Both the position numbers and the translations under genes were made by a program. The notes under the pieces were generated by a model. It saw only the letters and a program-made list of their open reading frames with translations, made no database searches and was not told the DNA's origin. Of a DNA stretch of 64,000 nucleotides, positions 9,065 through 17,713 are shown in pieces. The DNA comes from an uncultured Bacteroides sp. (GTDB lineage: Bacteria; Bacteroidota; Bacteroidia; Bacteroidales; Bacteroidaceae), in NCBI RefSeq assembly GCF_963677685.1, contig NZ_OY782186.1, positions 1,302,001 through 1,366,000 of the forward strand. The letters run 5' to 3'. How positions within the stretch are numbered: position 1 is the stretch's first letter; each line of letters begins with the position of its first letter.

Positions 9065-9431
9065 AATAGTCATTCTCTGCTAACCTTTTCATTGAAATAG
9101 GTGTGAGAGTTTGCTAGAATTAGATATTTTTATTTTTTCTTGCTAATATCTATGAAGTTCTTTATGCCTCCCGGTATAAATAACTGAGTTTTTATTGTGT
9201 GATTGTTCACATGAACTCCTTTTTACCAAAATATAATATTTTGTATAAGGATATTTTGCTACGTAGTTACTAAGAAGAGGCAGTGTTTATCTAACTTCTG
9301 CTCTAAAAGATGTGTTTCACCTTATTTATACAATCTAAGATGTTTGCAGCGGGTTCTATTCTCAGTTTAGACAAATTTATTTGAAGCCATTTATTTAGCA
9401 AAAAGACTTCAATATGCTATTTGTCTTATGG
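9065..9431. other. Long ablA 5' leader, no gene seen
   Basis: If transcription starts near 9425, ablA has a leader of roughly 410 bases. I looked on the minus strand for a lysine riboswitch (five-helix L box) and did not find its conserved blocks. A short palindrome GTTCATGTGAAC occurs near 9210-9223. No open frame with coding character is present. The length makes an undescribed RNA element possible, but nothing is proved. Confidence 0.3.
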
Positions 9432-9463
9432 CAAAGATAGTAAAACACTATCTTTGCTCCAAA
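9432..9463 (-). promoter_or_regulatory. Bacteroides-type promoter for ablA-ablB, overlapping a hairpin
   Basis: Minus-strand TTTG (9463-9460), a 20-base spacer and TATCTTTG (9439-9432) match the consensus exactly. The -7 box forms part of a perfect inverted repeat (9431-9441 with 9447-9457, five-base loop) that also places TATCTTTG on the plus strand at 9449-9456. The hairpin lies 50 bases after the uvrA stop and may also end uvrA transcription, although it has no T tail. Confidence 0.55.
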
Positions 9464-9506
9464 TTTTTATATACATATATGAGAAATAGGCTATTTCGGA
9501 TAAGAT

Positions 9507-12281
9507 TTAAATGTCTATTTTTTCTTTCAAAAATTGACCAGTATAGCTAGCAGCACAAGCAGCTACCTCTTCAGGTGTTCCTGCAACAACTAGGTTTCCG
9601 CCTTTGTCTCCTCCCTCAGGACCAAGGTCAATAACATGGTCGGCACATTTTATTACATCCATGTTATGTTCTATAATGATGATACTATGTCCTCGGCGAA
9701 TTAAGGCGTCAAAAGCTTCAAGCAGTTTCTTAATGTCATGAAAATGAAGTCCAGTTGTTGGTTCGTCAAAAATGAAAAGAGTCGGATCCGCTTTTTCTTG
9801 GCTTAAATAGAAAGCTAATTTAACGCGTTGATTTTCTCCTCCAGAAAGAGTGGAGGATGTTTGCCCTAATTTAATGTATCCTAATCCCACTTCTTGAAGA
9901 GAAGTTAGTTTCTTTATGATTTTCTTTTGTCCGTATTGTGTGAAAAATTCGATTGCTTCGTTTACGGTCATCTGCAATATGTCATAGATGTTTTTCTCAT
10001 GAAAAGTGACTTCAAGTGTGTCTGCTTTGAATCGTTTGCCATGACATGTTTCACATTCCAAAACCAAATCAGCCATAAATTGCATTTCTACAGTGATGGT
10101 ACCATCTCCTTTGCATTCTTCACAACGTCCACCTTCACTGTTAAAACTAAAATAGCCAGCTGTGTAGCCCATTTGTTTTGCTAATGGCTGGTCGGCCCAT
10201 AGTTTACGTATCTCATCATAAGCTTTGATATAAGTAACTGGATTACTGCGTGAAGATCTTCCAATAGGATTTTGATCAACAAATTCAACATTGCGTAAAT
10301 TGTTGATGTCTCCTCTAATACTTGCAAATTCTCCCGGCCGATCGCTGCACTCATCTAATTCTCTTTTGAGCGCTTTATAAAAGATATCTTTCACTAATGT
10401 ACTTTTACCCGAACCAGAAACGCCGGTTACTACCGTCATCACATTTAATGGAAAGCGCACGTCAATTCCTTTTAGGTTATTTTCTCGGGCTCCGGTAATT
10501 TCTATGTAATTGTTCCAAGGTCTACGTTGCAGAGGTAGGGGAATTTCTTCTTCACCAAGTAAGTAGTGCACTGTATGACTATTACTACCTTTCTTAATAT
10601 CTTTCATCTCTCCTTGGTAAACAACTTCTCCTCCTAATCGTCCTGCATCTGGACCAATATCAATAATATAATCGGCAGTTCTGATAATTTCTTCATCGTG
10701 TTCTACTATAATTACAGTGTTACCTAACTCTTGCAGTTCGCGAAGAACATGGATTAGTTTATCTGTATCACGACTATGCAAACCAATGCTTGGTTCGTCA
10801 AGAATGTATAAGCTACCTACTAGACTACTGCCTAAGGAGGTTGCCAGATTAATACGCTGGCTTTCTCCCCCTGAAAGAGAGTTGGATAAGCGGTTTAGGG
10901 TTAAATATTCCAAGCCCACCTCAATAAGGAAGCGGATACGGCTGTTTATTTCCGTCAGTATGCGACGGGCTACTTCGCTATCATGCTTATTTAATTTTAT
11001 AGAATCGAAGAAATCTTTTAATTCTCTAATGGGTAGATCCACTAATTCACTAATGCTTTTGCCACTAACTCGTACATATCCAGCTTCTGGTTTTAGCCTG
11101 GTTCCATGGCATTTTGGACAGATTGTTTTTCCTCGATAGCGGGCTAACATGACTCTGTACTGTATCTTATATTGATTTTCATGAAGCATTTTGAAAAAAT
11201 CATTAATGCCATGAAAATATTCATTGCCTTCCCATAATATTCGCTTCTCTTCGTCGGTCAGTTGATAATAAGGAGTAAAAATAGGGAAGTTAAATTTTTC
11301 AGCGTTGTGTATGAGTTCGTTTTTCCATTCACCTATTTTTTCACCTCGCCAGCATACTATGGCACCATCATAGATCGATAGAGAGCGATTAGGTACGACT
11401 AAATGTTCGTCAATACCAATGACTTTTCCAAATCCTTCGCATTCGGGACAAGCACCTATTGGAGAGTTAAAAGAGAACATCTGGTCGGTAGGCTCTTCGA
11501 AAACAATACCATCAGCTTCGAATTTAGTACTGAATGTATGTAATTTGCTACTACCATCCTGAAGATAAAAACGGAGTATGCAGATTCCATCTCCTTCATA
11601 CATTGCTGTTTCAGCAGAATCAACCAAACGACTAATAGAATCCTTATCGTTGCTTGTAGTCATACGGTCTACTAAAAGATAAAGCTGATCTTCTTTTTTT
11701 ATTTTATATTCATCTATGCGTACAGTTTTTTCATTTACCTCTATTCTATTAAAACCTTGTTTTAAATTGATTTCTAACTGTTCTTGCAAGGTTCTTCCTT
11801 CTCTTTGTAAAATTCGTGTTAGCACGGTATATCTGGTACCTGTGGGATAATTTAGCATGCAGCTAACAATATCTTCAGTGCTATGCTTCTTTACTTCACA
11901 TCCGCTTATGGGACTAAATGTTTTTCCAACTCTAGCATAGAGTAGGCGGAGGTATTCGTATATTTCAGTACTTGTTCCGACTGTTGAACGTGGGTTGCGA
12001 CTGTTTACTTTTTGTTCTATAGCAATAGCGGGAGGAATTCCTTTGATAAAATCGCATTCAGGTTTACTCATTCTTCCAAGAAACTGTCGGGCGTATGAAG
12101 AAAGGCTTTCTACATAACGACGTTGGCCTTCGGCATATAGAGTGTCGAATGCCAGAGAGGATTTGCCTGATCCGGACAATCCAGTGATGACTATTAATTT
12201 ATTTCTCGGAATGTTTACATCAATGTTTTTTAGGTTGTTAACCCTTGCGCCTTTGATGCTGATATACTTGTTGTCTGGCAT
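9507..12281 (-). CDS. uvrA: Excinuclease ABC subunit A
   Basis: A 924-residue UvrA, slightly shorter than the 940-residue E. coli protein. Two ABC ATPase modules are visible: Walker A GLSGSGKSS near residue 32 with signature NSLSGGESQRINLA and LYILDEPSIGLH; and GVSGSGKST in the second half with STLSGGENQRVKLA and FIFDEPTTGLH. The zinc fingers appear as CPECEGFG…CPKCHGTR and CEECKGDG…CETCHGKR. It is the damage-recognition subunit of nucleotide excision repair, acting in the cytoplasm with UvrB and UvrC. Transcribed alone, divergent from the second GHL10 gene. An ATG start with a -7 box (TAACTTTG, 12367-12360) lies upstream. Confidence 0.97.
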   Translation of the reverse strand: MPDNKYISIKGARVNNLKNIDVNIPRNKLIVITGLSGSGKSSLAFDTLYAEGQRRYVESLSSYARQFLGRMSKPECDFIKGIPPAIAIEQKVNSRNPRSTVGTSTEIYEYLRLLYARVGKTFSPISGCEVKKHSTEDIVSCMLNYPTGTRYTVLTRILQREGRTLQEQLEINLKQGFNRIEVNEKTVRIDEYKIKKEDQLYLLVDRMTTSNDKDSISRLVDSAETAMYEGDGICILRFYLQDGSSKLHTFSTKFEADGIVFEEPTDQMFSFNSPIGACPECEGFGKVIGIDEHLVVPNRSLSIYDGAIVCWRGEKIGEWKNELIHNAEKFNFPIFTPYYQLTDEEKRILWEGNEYFHGINDFFKMLHENQYKIQYRVMLARYRGKTICPKCHGTRLKPEAGYVRVSGKSISELVDLPIRELKDFFDSIKLNKHDSEVARRILTEINSRIRFLIEVGLEYLTLNRLSNSLSGGESQRINLATSLGSSLVGSLYILDEPSIGLHSRDTDKLIHVLRELQELGNTVIIVEHDEEIIRTADYIIDIGPDAGRLGGEVVYQGEMKDIKKGSNSHTVHYLLGEEEIPLPLQRRPWNNYIEITGARENNLKGIDVRFPLNVMTVVTGVSGSGKSTLVKDIFYKALKRELDECSDRPGEFASIRGDINNLRNVEFVDQNPIGRSSRSNPVTYIKAYDEIRKLWADQPLAKQMGYTAGYFSFNSEGGRCEECKGDGTITVEMQFMADLVLECETCHGKRFKADTLEVTFHEKNIYDILQMTVNEAIEFFTQYGQKKIIKKLTSLQEVGLGYIKLGQTSSTLSGGENQRVKLAFYLSQEKADPTLFIFDEPTTGLHFHDIKKLLEAFDALIRRGHSIIIIEHNMDVIKCADHVIDLGPEGGDKGGNLVVAGTPEEVAACAASYTGQFLKEKIDI

Positions 12282-12359
12282 AATGCTGATGTACTTTGTT
12301 TAGTTATAAAGCCGACTTATCAACAACCCTTTGTTGCCGATATATTAGCTATGAATATG

Positions 12360-12388
12360 CAAAGTTAATGAATTATCTCTTATCTTTG
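12360..12388. promoter_or_regulatory. Back-to-back promoters of uvrA and the second GHL10 gene
   Basis: CAAAGTTA at 12360-12367 is TAACTTTG on the minus strand (uvrA), and TATCTTTG at 12381-12388 faces the plus strand (GHL10). Both match the -7 consensus; neither has an exact TTTG 19-21 bases upstream. The two units are therefore served from a shared 30-base region. Confidence 0.5.
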
Positions 12389-12407
12389 CTTCGCATTTTA
12401 ATAAACA

Positions 12408-13913
12408 ATGGCAATTATGAAACTAAGATTTTCCCTCTTCCTTTTACTAGCCTTGTCTTTTTCTTTGGCAATGCAGGCGCAAAAATATCCTAAACGTGAA
12501 TTCAGAGCTGCTTGGATACAGAGTGTGAACGGACAGTTCAAAGGTGTACCAACAGATATAGTAAAACAGAGATTGATAGATCAGCTTAATTCTCTTCAAG
12601 GGGCAGGCATCAATGCAATCATATTTCAAGTGCGTCCTGCTGCGGATGCATTGTATGCATCTAAATTAGAACCTTGGAGTCGTTTTCTTACTGGAGTTCA
12701 GGGCGAAGCTCCTAACCCTTATTGGGATCCTATGGAATTTATGATTGATGAATGTCATAAACGGGGGATGGAATTTCACGCTTGGATTAATCCTTATAGA
12801 GTCAAAACAACATTGAAAACGAAGCTAGCTTCTAATCATGTTTATAATATACATCCTGAATGGTTTGTTAAATATGGAGATCAACTATTCTTTGATCCTG
12901 CTTTGCCACAAAGTCGCAAACATATATGCATGGTTGTTTCCGATATTGTTGCTCGTTATGATGTGGATGCAATACATATGGACGATTATTTTTATCCATA
13001 TCCTATTAAAGGAGTTAATTTCCCTGATAGCGCTAGTTTTGCACGTTATGGAGGAGGCTTTGATGATATAGGAGATTGGCGTCGCAGTAACGTAAACTTA
13101 TTGATTAAAAAAATCCATGAGACGATTCGTGACATTAAACCTTGGGTGAAGTTTGGAGTTAGCCCTTTTGGGGTATATCGTAATCAAAGTAGTGATCCGT
13201 TGGGTAGTAATACTCAAGCCTTACAAAATTATGATGACTTGTATGCTGATGTTCTTCTATGGGCTCGTGAAGGTTGGATCGATTATAATATTCCTCAGCT
13301 TTATTGGGAAATAGGTCACCCTCGTGCAGACTATCAAACCTTGGTAGATTGGTGGGCACGTCATACAGAAAATCGTCCTTTGTTTATTGGGGAATCTGTT
13401 AAGAATACCGTGACTCATGCCGATCCTCTAAATCCTACAATTAACCAGCTGCCACGCAAAATAGCCTTACAACGTTCTTATCAAAGTATTGGAGGTAGTT
13501 GCCAATGGCCTGCTAGTGCAGTCGTTGAGAATGTAGGGAATTATAGAGATGCTTTAGTGCAGGAATATAATAAATACCCAGCTCTTGTTCCTGTTTTTGA
13601 TTTCATGGATAACAAAGCTCCTGGAAAGGTGAAAAAAGTGAAACCTGTTTGGACATCAGATGGATATATTTTGTTCTGGACTGCTCCTAAAGCTAAGACA
13701 GAGATGGATCGTGCTGTTCAATATGTGATTTACCGCTTTGGCGCAAAGGAAAAAGTAGATATTGAAGATCCTTCTCATATTATGGCTATCACAAGAAATA
13801 CTTTCTATCGCTTACCATATATTGATGGAAAAACTAAATACAGATATGCTGTTACTGCACTTGATCGTCTGCATAACGAATCGAAAAGTGCACGCAAAAA
13901 GATAAAACTCTAA
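12408..13913 (+). CDS. Secreted GHL10 (DUF187) family glycoside-hydrolase-like protein, second copy
   Basis: A 501-residue protein with signal peptide (KLRFSLFLLLALSFSLAMQA). An ATG at 12417 (MKLRFS) is an equally good start. The barrel carries REFRAAWIQSVNGQFKG, FMIDECHKRGMEFHAWINP and VDAIHMDDYFYPYP, the last with the acidic residues of the family active-site region, then WVKFGVSPFGVYRN. A fibronectin-III-like module occupies the last 90 residues (from PGKVKKVKPVWT). It shares architecture with the protein at 2974-4437, yet the sequences differ clearly, so the copies are old paralogues with perhaps different glycan targets. It acts outside the cytoplasm. Its stop overlaps the stop of the convergent transporter gene by three bases. 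Confidence 0.82.
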   Translation: MAIMKLRFSLFLLLALSFSLAMQAQKYPKREFRAAWIQSVNGQFKGVPTDIVKQRLIDQLNSLQGAGINAIIFQVRPAADALYASKLEPWSRFLTGVQGEAPNPYWDPMEFMIDECHKRGMEFHAWINPYRVKTTLKTKLASNHVYNIHPEWFVKYGDQLFFDPALPQSRKHICMVVSDIVARYDVDAIHMDDYFYPYPIKGVNFPDSASFARYGGGFDDIGDWRRSNVNLLIKKIHETIRDIKPWVKFGVSPFGVYRNQSSDPLGSNTQALQNYDDLYADVLLWAREGWIDYNIPQLYWEIGHPRADYQTLVDWWARHTENRPLFIGESVKNTVTHADPLNPTINQLPRKIALQRSYQSIGGSCQWPASAVVENVGNYRDALVQEYNKYPALVPVFDFMDNKAPGKVKKVKPVWTSDGYILFWTAPKAKTEMDRAVQYVIYRFGAKEKVDIEDPSHIMAITRNTFYRLPYIDGKTKYRYAVTALDRLHNESKSARKKIKL

Positions 13914-14458
13914 TAAACTAATAATCCTATTATTCCGCAAATGAGAATAAGGAGGATCGGATTTGTTTTGAAACGCATATTGGCAATAAATGCGCCGACA
14001 AAGATCACAACGCTAATAACAAAAGCATACAGGTCTGTTGTCGGTGTATTAAAGTTTTCAGGAGTCATTAAAACTAATACTGCAGATGCTAATAACCCTA
14101 CGATAGCAGGACGTAATCCTGTAAAAATAGCCTCTACTGTAGGATGCTTTTGATATTTGAGGAAAAATTTACTGATGGTGAGCATGAGAATGAACGAAGG
14201 TAAGACAACTGCGAAAGTAGCAGTTAATGAGCCCCAAAAACTGCCAGTTGCTGTAAATCCTACATAGGTGGCTGCATTGATACCGATAGGACCGGGAGTC
14301 ATTTGACTGATAGCAACAATGTCGGTAAATTCTTTGGCTGATAACCATTCATGATGAGTAACTACTTCGGATTGAATAAGAGAGAGCATTCCGTATCCCC
14401 CTCCGAAGCCGAAAAGGCCTATCTTAAAAAAAGTATAGAATAATTGTAGATACAACAT
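13910..14458 (-). CDS. Chromate transporter family (CHR) protein, half-size, second of pair
   Basis: A 182-residue inner-membrane protein carrying a single CHR domain: FKIGLFGFGGGYGMLSLI at the start, EFTDIVAISQMTPGPIGINA, and four to five further hydrophobic segments. Half-size CHR proteins usually occur as adjacent pairs that are thought to assemble as heterodimers, equal to one full-length ChrA. Its partner lies 12 bases upstream on the same strand. Family members export chromate, but in gut Bacteroidetes the natural substrate of these pairs is unknown; an anion or small organic acid is possible. It is the last gene of an operon that begins with the hybrid regulator at 15025-16263. Confidence 0.85.
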   Translation of the reverse strand: MLYLQLFYTFFKIGLFGFGGGYGMLSLIQSEVVTHHEWLSAKEFTDIVAISQMTPGPIGINAATYVGFTATGSFWGSLTATFAVVLPSFILMLTISKFFLKYQKHPTVEAIFTGLRPAIVGLLASAVLVLMTPENFNTPTTDLYAFVISVVIFVGAFIANMRFKTNPILLILICGIIGLLVY

Positions 14459-14470
14459 GTTGATTTGTAT

Positions 14471-15028
14471 TTATGGTTGAGAGTTTCCTGATTCTTTTTT
14501 TTGTATTTTTCCCCAGATAAAACCTCCTACACCTGCCATGATGATAATCCATATAGGAGAGAAGTCAAGTAGCCAGATAACTAAAGCGGAAAGAATAGGT
14601 ATCCAAATAGTATAGCGATTGATCTTTGCTAGCTTTGCCATATTAAAAGTGGGAGCTGCTATCAGAGCAACTACTCCCGGGCGTATACCTTTAAATATTT
14701 TTTCCACAATCTGATTTTCTTTGAAATTATGAAAGAATAAGGCTATTGATAAAATTATGATAAAAGAAGGTAATGCCACTCCTAGAGTAGAAGCCAAACT
14801 ACCTCGAATCCCTTTTAGTCTATAGCCTATGAAGATGGCTATATTGATAGCCATTACTCCCGGTGCTGATTGAGAAATGGCCAGTAGGTCCAGAAAGTCT
14901 TCTTTACTAATCCAATCTCTTTTGACTACTATTTCATTCTCTATAAGTGGAATCATTGCGTATCCTCCACCTATTGTAAAAAGTCCTATTTTAAAAAAAA
15001 TGATGAGAATTTTGAAATAAATATTCAT
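14471..15028 (-). CDS. Chromate transporter family (CHR) protein, half-size, first of pair
   Basis: A 185-residue membrane protein with one CHR domain: FKIGLFTIGGGYAMIPLIE, then DLLAISQSAPGVMAINIAIF in place of the usual QxxPGP signature, so the second proline is replaced by valine-methionine here. Hydrophobic segments cover most of the chain. The start codon overlaps the stop of the upstream regulator gene by four bases, which implies translational coupling. With the neighbouring 182-residue protein it should form the two halves of one transporter. Substrate not determinable from sequence. Confidence 0.85.
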   Translation of the reverse strand: MNIYFKILIIFFKIGLFTIGGGYAMIPLIENEIVVKRDWISKEDFLDLLAISQSAPGVMAINIAIFIGYRLKGIRGSLASTLGVALPSFIIILSIALFFHNFKENQIVEKIFKGIRPGVVALIAAPTFNMAKLAKINRYTIWIPILSALVIWLLDFSPIWIIIMAGVGGFIWGKIQKKESGNSQP

Positions 15029-16263
15029 GCTCCTTCTTGGATTTCCCCTTTTGCGTATTTGCTAGGGCTTACTTTAAAATGTTTTTTAAATACTTCACGA
15101 AAGTATTTGGCATCACTAAACCCTGTTATTTCGGCTATTTCTGTGATAGTGTGTTGCTGCTCTTTTAGTAGATTAGCTGCATGTTTTAAACGAATCAGGC
15201 GAGCGTAGTCAGCTGGTGCCTGGTCTGTTAAAGCTTTTATCTTGTTATAGAAACTTGTTCTACTCATGTTGAGAAGAGTGCAAAGTACATCTACATTGAA
15301 AGATGAATCGGCCATATGTTCTTCTACATGCCTTTTAACGCTATCAATAAATCTCCAATCAATATCTGTAGAGCAATTTATACATTCGTTTGGATTACTA
15401 AGTTCTACATTAGCATACTGTTTACGCAAGAGTGCTTGATTAGCCAATCGATTGCTTAGCGTAGCTTTTAGAATATCCATATTAAAAGGCTTTATAATAT
15501 ATTCGTCAGCTCCCGTCTTTAATCCTCTTAGAATACCTTGCTTGTCGTTTAAAGCTATAAGCAGTACAACAGGAATATGTGAGGTCTCAATGTCGTTTTT
15601 TAGTGTAGTACACAATTCATCTCCACCGATATCATTTAAGATCATGTCTGATATGACAAGATCCGGTTTCTGTTCTCTAACTATTTCTTGTGCCTTTTTC
15701 CCATATTCACTTGTTAGCACCTTGTATTGTTCTGATAGAACTTCTTTTAACTCTGTCAATAGTTCTTTGTCACTTTCAATAATGAGAATCTTAAATTCGG
15801 ATGTTGTTTCTTGTTCCGCAGTTAATGCAGTAACCTCTTCATATTGATCAGAACTATAAGAAAGAATACTAATTTTTTCTTCCTCTTCTGTTTGAATAAA
15901 TGTATTAGTGAGCTTGAGCAATGTGTTTATATGGCGAATTGCTGCTTTCAAGTTGTTAGATCCCTCTCGTGTTAACACTTCTTTAATTGATATTTCTTCA
16001 AGTGGAGCTTTGATGAGGCTTATTGGGGTAAGCATGTTGTGGGCTGTGTCGATCAACGATTGGAATGTTTCTTTAGCATTCTGTTGCTCTTTTTTTAATA
16101 TAGATATTCGTCGGATAAGAAAAAAAACAGTACCTAAAAGAGTGATTAATAGTAGAACTCCTGCCGCGCTATATGAAAAAAGACGTTCATCAGCAAGAGT
16201 TTCCGGTTGGGCATAACCTTGCATAGAGTTGAGTATGAATAAAAGAAATAGAATCTTTTTCAT
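15025..16263 (-). CDS. Reduced hybrid two-component regulator: membrane anchor, histidine-box, receiver and AraC-type HTH, without an ATPase domain
   Basis: The 412-residue protein has a signal peptide (1-18), one membrane helix (about 29-51), a HisKA-like dimerisation segment (DTAHNMLTPISLIKAPL, His75), a receiver (about 158-275, with Asp206 in VISDMIL and Lys258 in YIIKPF) and an AraC helix-turn-helix domain (about 300-408; SFNVDVLCTLLNMSRTSFY, ITEIAEITGFSDAKYF). Bacteroides hybrid regulators are normally over 1300 residues; the large periplasmic propeller sensor and the HATPase domain are both absent here, with the chain passing directly from HisKA to receiver. The receiver's conserved Thr/Ser is Ile236. 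It cannot autophosphorylate alone. Being first in an operon with the CHR pair, it likely controls their expression. Confidence 0.82.
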   Translation of the reverse strand: MKKILFLLFILNSMQGYAQPETLADERLFSYSAAGVLLLITLLGTVFFLIRRISILKKEQQNAKETFQSLIDTAHNMLTPISLIKAPLEEISIKEVLTREGSNNLKAAIRHINTLLKLTNTFIQTEEEEKISILSYSSDQYEEVTALTAEQETTSEFKILIIESDKELLTELKEVLSEQYKVLTSEYGKKAQEIVREQKPDLVISDMILNDIGGDELCTTLKNDIETSHIPVVLLIALNDKQGILRGLKTGADEYIIKPFNMDILKATLSNRLANQALLRKQYANVELSNPNECINCSTDIDWRFIDSVKRHVEEHMADSSFNVDVLCTLLNMSRTSFYNKIKALTDQAPADYARLIRLKHAANLLKEQQHTITEIAEITGFSDAKYFREVFKKHFKVSPSKYAKGEIQEGA

Positions 16264-16309
16264 CGTAGTTTACTTCTCCAATGTTACACTAATACTGTTA
16301 TTATACTTA

Positions 16310-16340
16310 CAAAGCTACGCAATAATTTTTATAAATCAAC
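16310..16340 (-). promoter_or_regulatory. Promoter of the regulator/CHR operon
   Basis: Minus-strand GTTG (16340-16337), 19 bases, then TAGCTTTG (16317-16310). The -7 box is exact and the -33 box has one mismatch. Start of transcription would be near 16303, 40 bases before the ATG at 16263. Confidence 0.5.
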
Positions 16341-16402
16341 GGTTGGCTTATATACTTTAACGTTCGTTCGGGGAATTATACTTTTAATATTTTCTTGTTA
16401 CT

Positions 16403-16825
16403 TTACTCTCTATATTTCAAATCGAAACGTCCTTCTGTCATGCGCGAACCTTTAAAGGTACCACTTATAATTCCATTGCTCATGCGCGTGATATATACTG
16501 TTCCATCCTCTAATGCTTGATTATCAAAGTAAGCTTGGGTATAGGCAACTGTCTCTCCTTGTTTCGGATTGAGAATCGTAAAGTTTATATAGGATGCAAA
16601 ATCAACTTCTGCACTAATATTTATCTTTATGTTATCTTCTTGTTTAATGTAATTGGTTGTTGGCACTCCCCATCTTCCACTAACATAAAGCCAATCATCG
16701 ATTAAACAACCGAAAGTGTTTTCGCCACTAGTTGTTGCCTTAGGCATAATGGTCGGGTCTACGGATCTGTCTTCTTTGCAAGCCATGCAAAGCACTAGTG
16801 TGCATATGAATATAAAGTATTTCAT
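16403..16825 (-). CDS. Small lipoprotein of unknown function
   Basis: A 140-residue protein with a lipoprotein signal peptide: MKYFIFICTLVLCMAC, the lipobox Cys at residue 16, followed by acidic KEDRSVD. The mature part is beta-rich with NTFGCLIDDWLYVSGRWG, INISAEVDFASYINFTI and GIISGTFKGSRMTEGRFDLKY, reminiscent of DUF6252-like or lipocalin-like small Bacteroidetes lipoproteins. I do not recognise a definite family. It starts 13 bases after the upstream barrel gene, so the two form an operon and their products may sit together in the outer membrane. Confidence 0.7.
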   Translation of the reverse strand: MKYFIFICTLVLCMACKEDRSVDPTIMPKATTSGENTFGCLIDDWLYVSGRWGVPTTNYIKQEDNIKINISAEVDFASYINFTILNPKQGETVAYTQAYFDNQALEDGTVYITRMSNGIISGTFKGSRMTEGRFDLKYRE

Positions 16826-16838
16826 CGTTTTATTTTTT

Positions 16839-17504
16839 TTAAAAGTGATAGTTTAAACCAATAAGTAAAGATAATCGGGAGTAGTCTCCACTTCCTTCAT
16901 TCGAATTGGGAAGCTCTACTTGCCATCTCTGACCATGGTATTTTACAGAGTAACTGTCAGAATTACTTATGATCCAGCTTAGTCTTGCTGAAATCCCCCA
17001 TTGAGGAGAGAAAAAATATTCTCCTCCGGCCGATAAATTATAGGCAACTTTATTCATTGATACATCACGAGGCTTATTGTACACAGTGCTTCTATCTTTG
17101 TAAAATTGATATCCTAATCCTGCTGAAAGTGACAGGCTATATTTTTGTTTGACCATAAATAATCCCAGCTGAGGAGCGAAATAATGCATCCATATCTTAT
17201 CAGAATTGTTTTCTTCCGTATTTTGGAATCGACCTCCTTGATAAATTACACCGGGAGCTAGTCGCCATGAATTAAATATGTATTGGTCACCTAGATAATA
17301 ATAGCTCATATTCCATTCAAAGCCATCTCTTAGGTCATCTTTATAATGGTCGGAATAATTTGTAATTCCAATTAATTTACCCATATATCGAGATGGGCCT
17401 GCATGAATAGAAAAGATTGATACTTCTTTAGACGTATTTTGGCTAAAAGCAGACGTAGCTAAAGTTATTAGCCCCAAAAGGATACAATAGTGCTTGTTTT
17501 TCAT
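16839..17504 (-). CDS. Outer-membrane beta-barrel protein, about 220 residues
   Basis: The 221-residue protein has a signal peptide (KNKHYCILLGLITLATSAFSQ) and then repeating amphipathic strands typical of an outer-membrane barrel: FEWNMSYYYLGDQYI, RLAPGVIYQGGRF, MHYFAPQLGLFMV, YSLSLSAGLGYQFY, YNLSAGGEYFFS, and a final LSLLIGLNYHF ending in an aromatic residue. Function unknown. It is first in a two-gene operon with the lipoprotein at 16403-16825 and has an excellent promoter upstream. Confidence 0.78.
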   Translation of the reverse strand: MKNKHYCILLGLITLATSAFSQNTSKEVSIFSIHAGPSRYMGKLIGITNYSDHYKDDLRDGFEWNMSYYYLGDQYIFNSWRLAPGVIYQGGRFQNTEENNSDKIWMHYFAPQLGLFMVKQKYSLSLSAGLGYQFYKDRSTVYNKPRDVSMNKVAYNLSAGGEYFFSPQWGISARLSWIISNSDSYSVKYHGQRWQVELPNSNEGSGDYSRLSLLIGLNYHF

Positions 17505-17596
17505 AACAGATATACTTATTAATAGATCGTTCTAAGTCTCATTGTAAATTATTTAGCTATCAATTTGCGAGAGTTTCCTAGAGCATATTGTAATGA

Positions 17597-17627
17597 CAAA
17601 GGTATAATATATTATGTTTATAACAAA
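17597..17627 (-). promoter_or_regulatory. Bacteroides-type promoter of the barrel/lipoprotein operon
   Basis: Minus-strand TTTG (17627-17624), 19 bases, TACCTTTG (17604-17597): exact matches in both boxes. Transcription would start near 17590, leaving a leader of about 86 bases. Confidence 0.65.
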
Positions 17628-17654
17628 AACTTTTTTTTACAATTATATTTTAGC

Positions 17655-17692
17655 AAAAAAATCCCGGCTATTCTAAGAAATAGTCGGGATTT
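17655..17692 (-). terminator. Intrinsic terminator of purL
   Basis: AAATCCCGGCTATT and AATAGTCGGGATTT pair over 14 bases with one G-T position and a short loop. On the minus strand a T-rich run follows the hairpin. It lies 22 bases after the purL stop. Confidence 0.8.
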
Positions 17693-17713
17693 ACTTTCTG
17701 TACAAAGATTGTT

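Noticed and set aside
9017..9431. Lysine riboswitch in the ablA leader
   Set aside because: Expected for a lysine gene, but the conserved blocks of the L box were not found on the minus strand.
15452..16216. Overlapping plus-strand frames across the hybrid regulator gene
   Set aside because: They are antisense shadows of a gene with clear receiver and HTH motifs, and show no signal, domain or promoter of their own.
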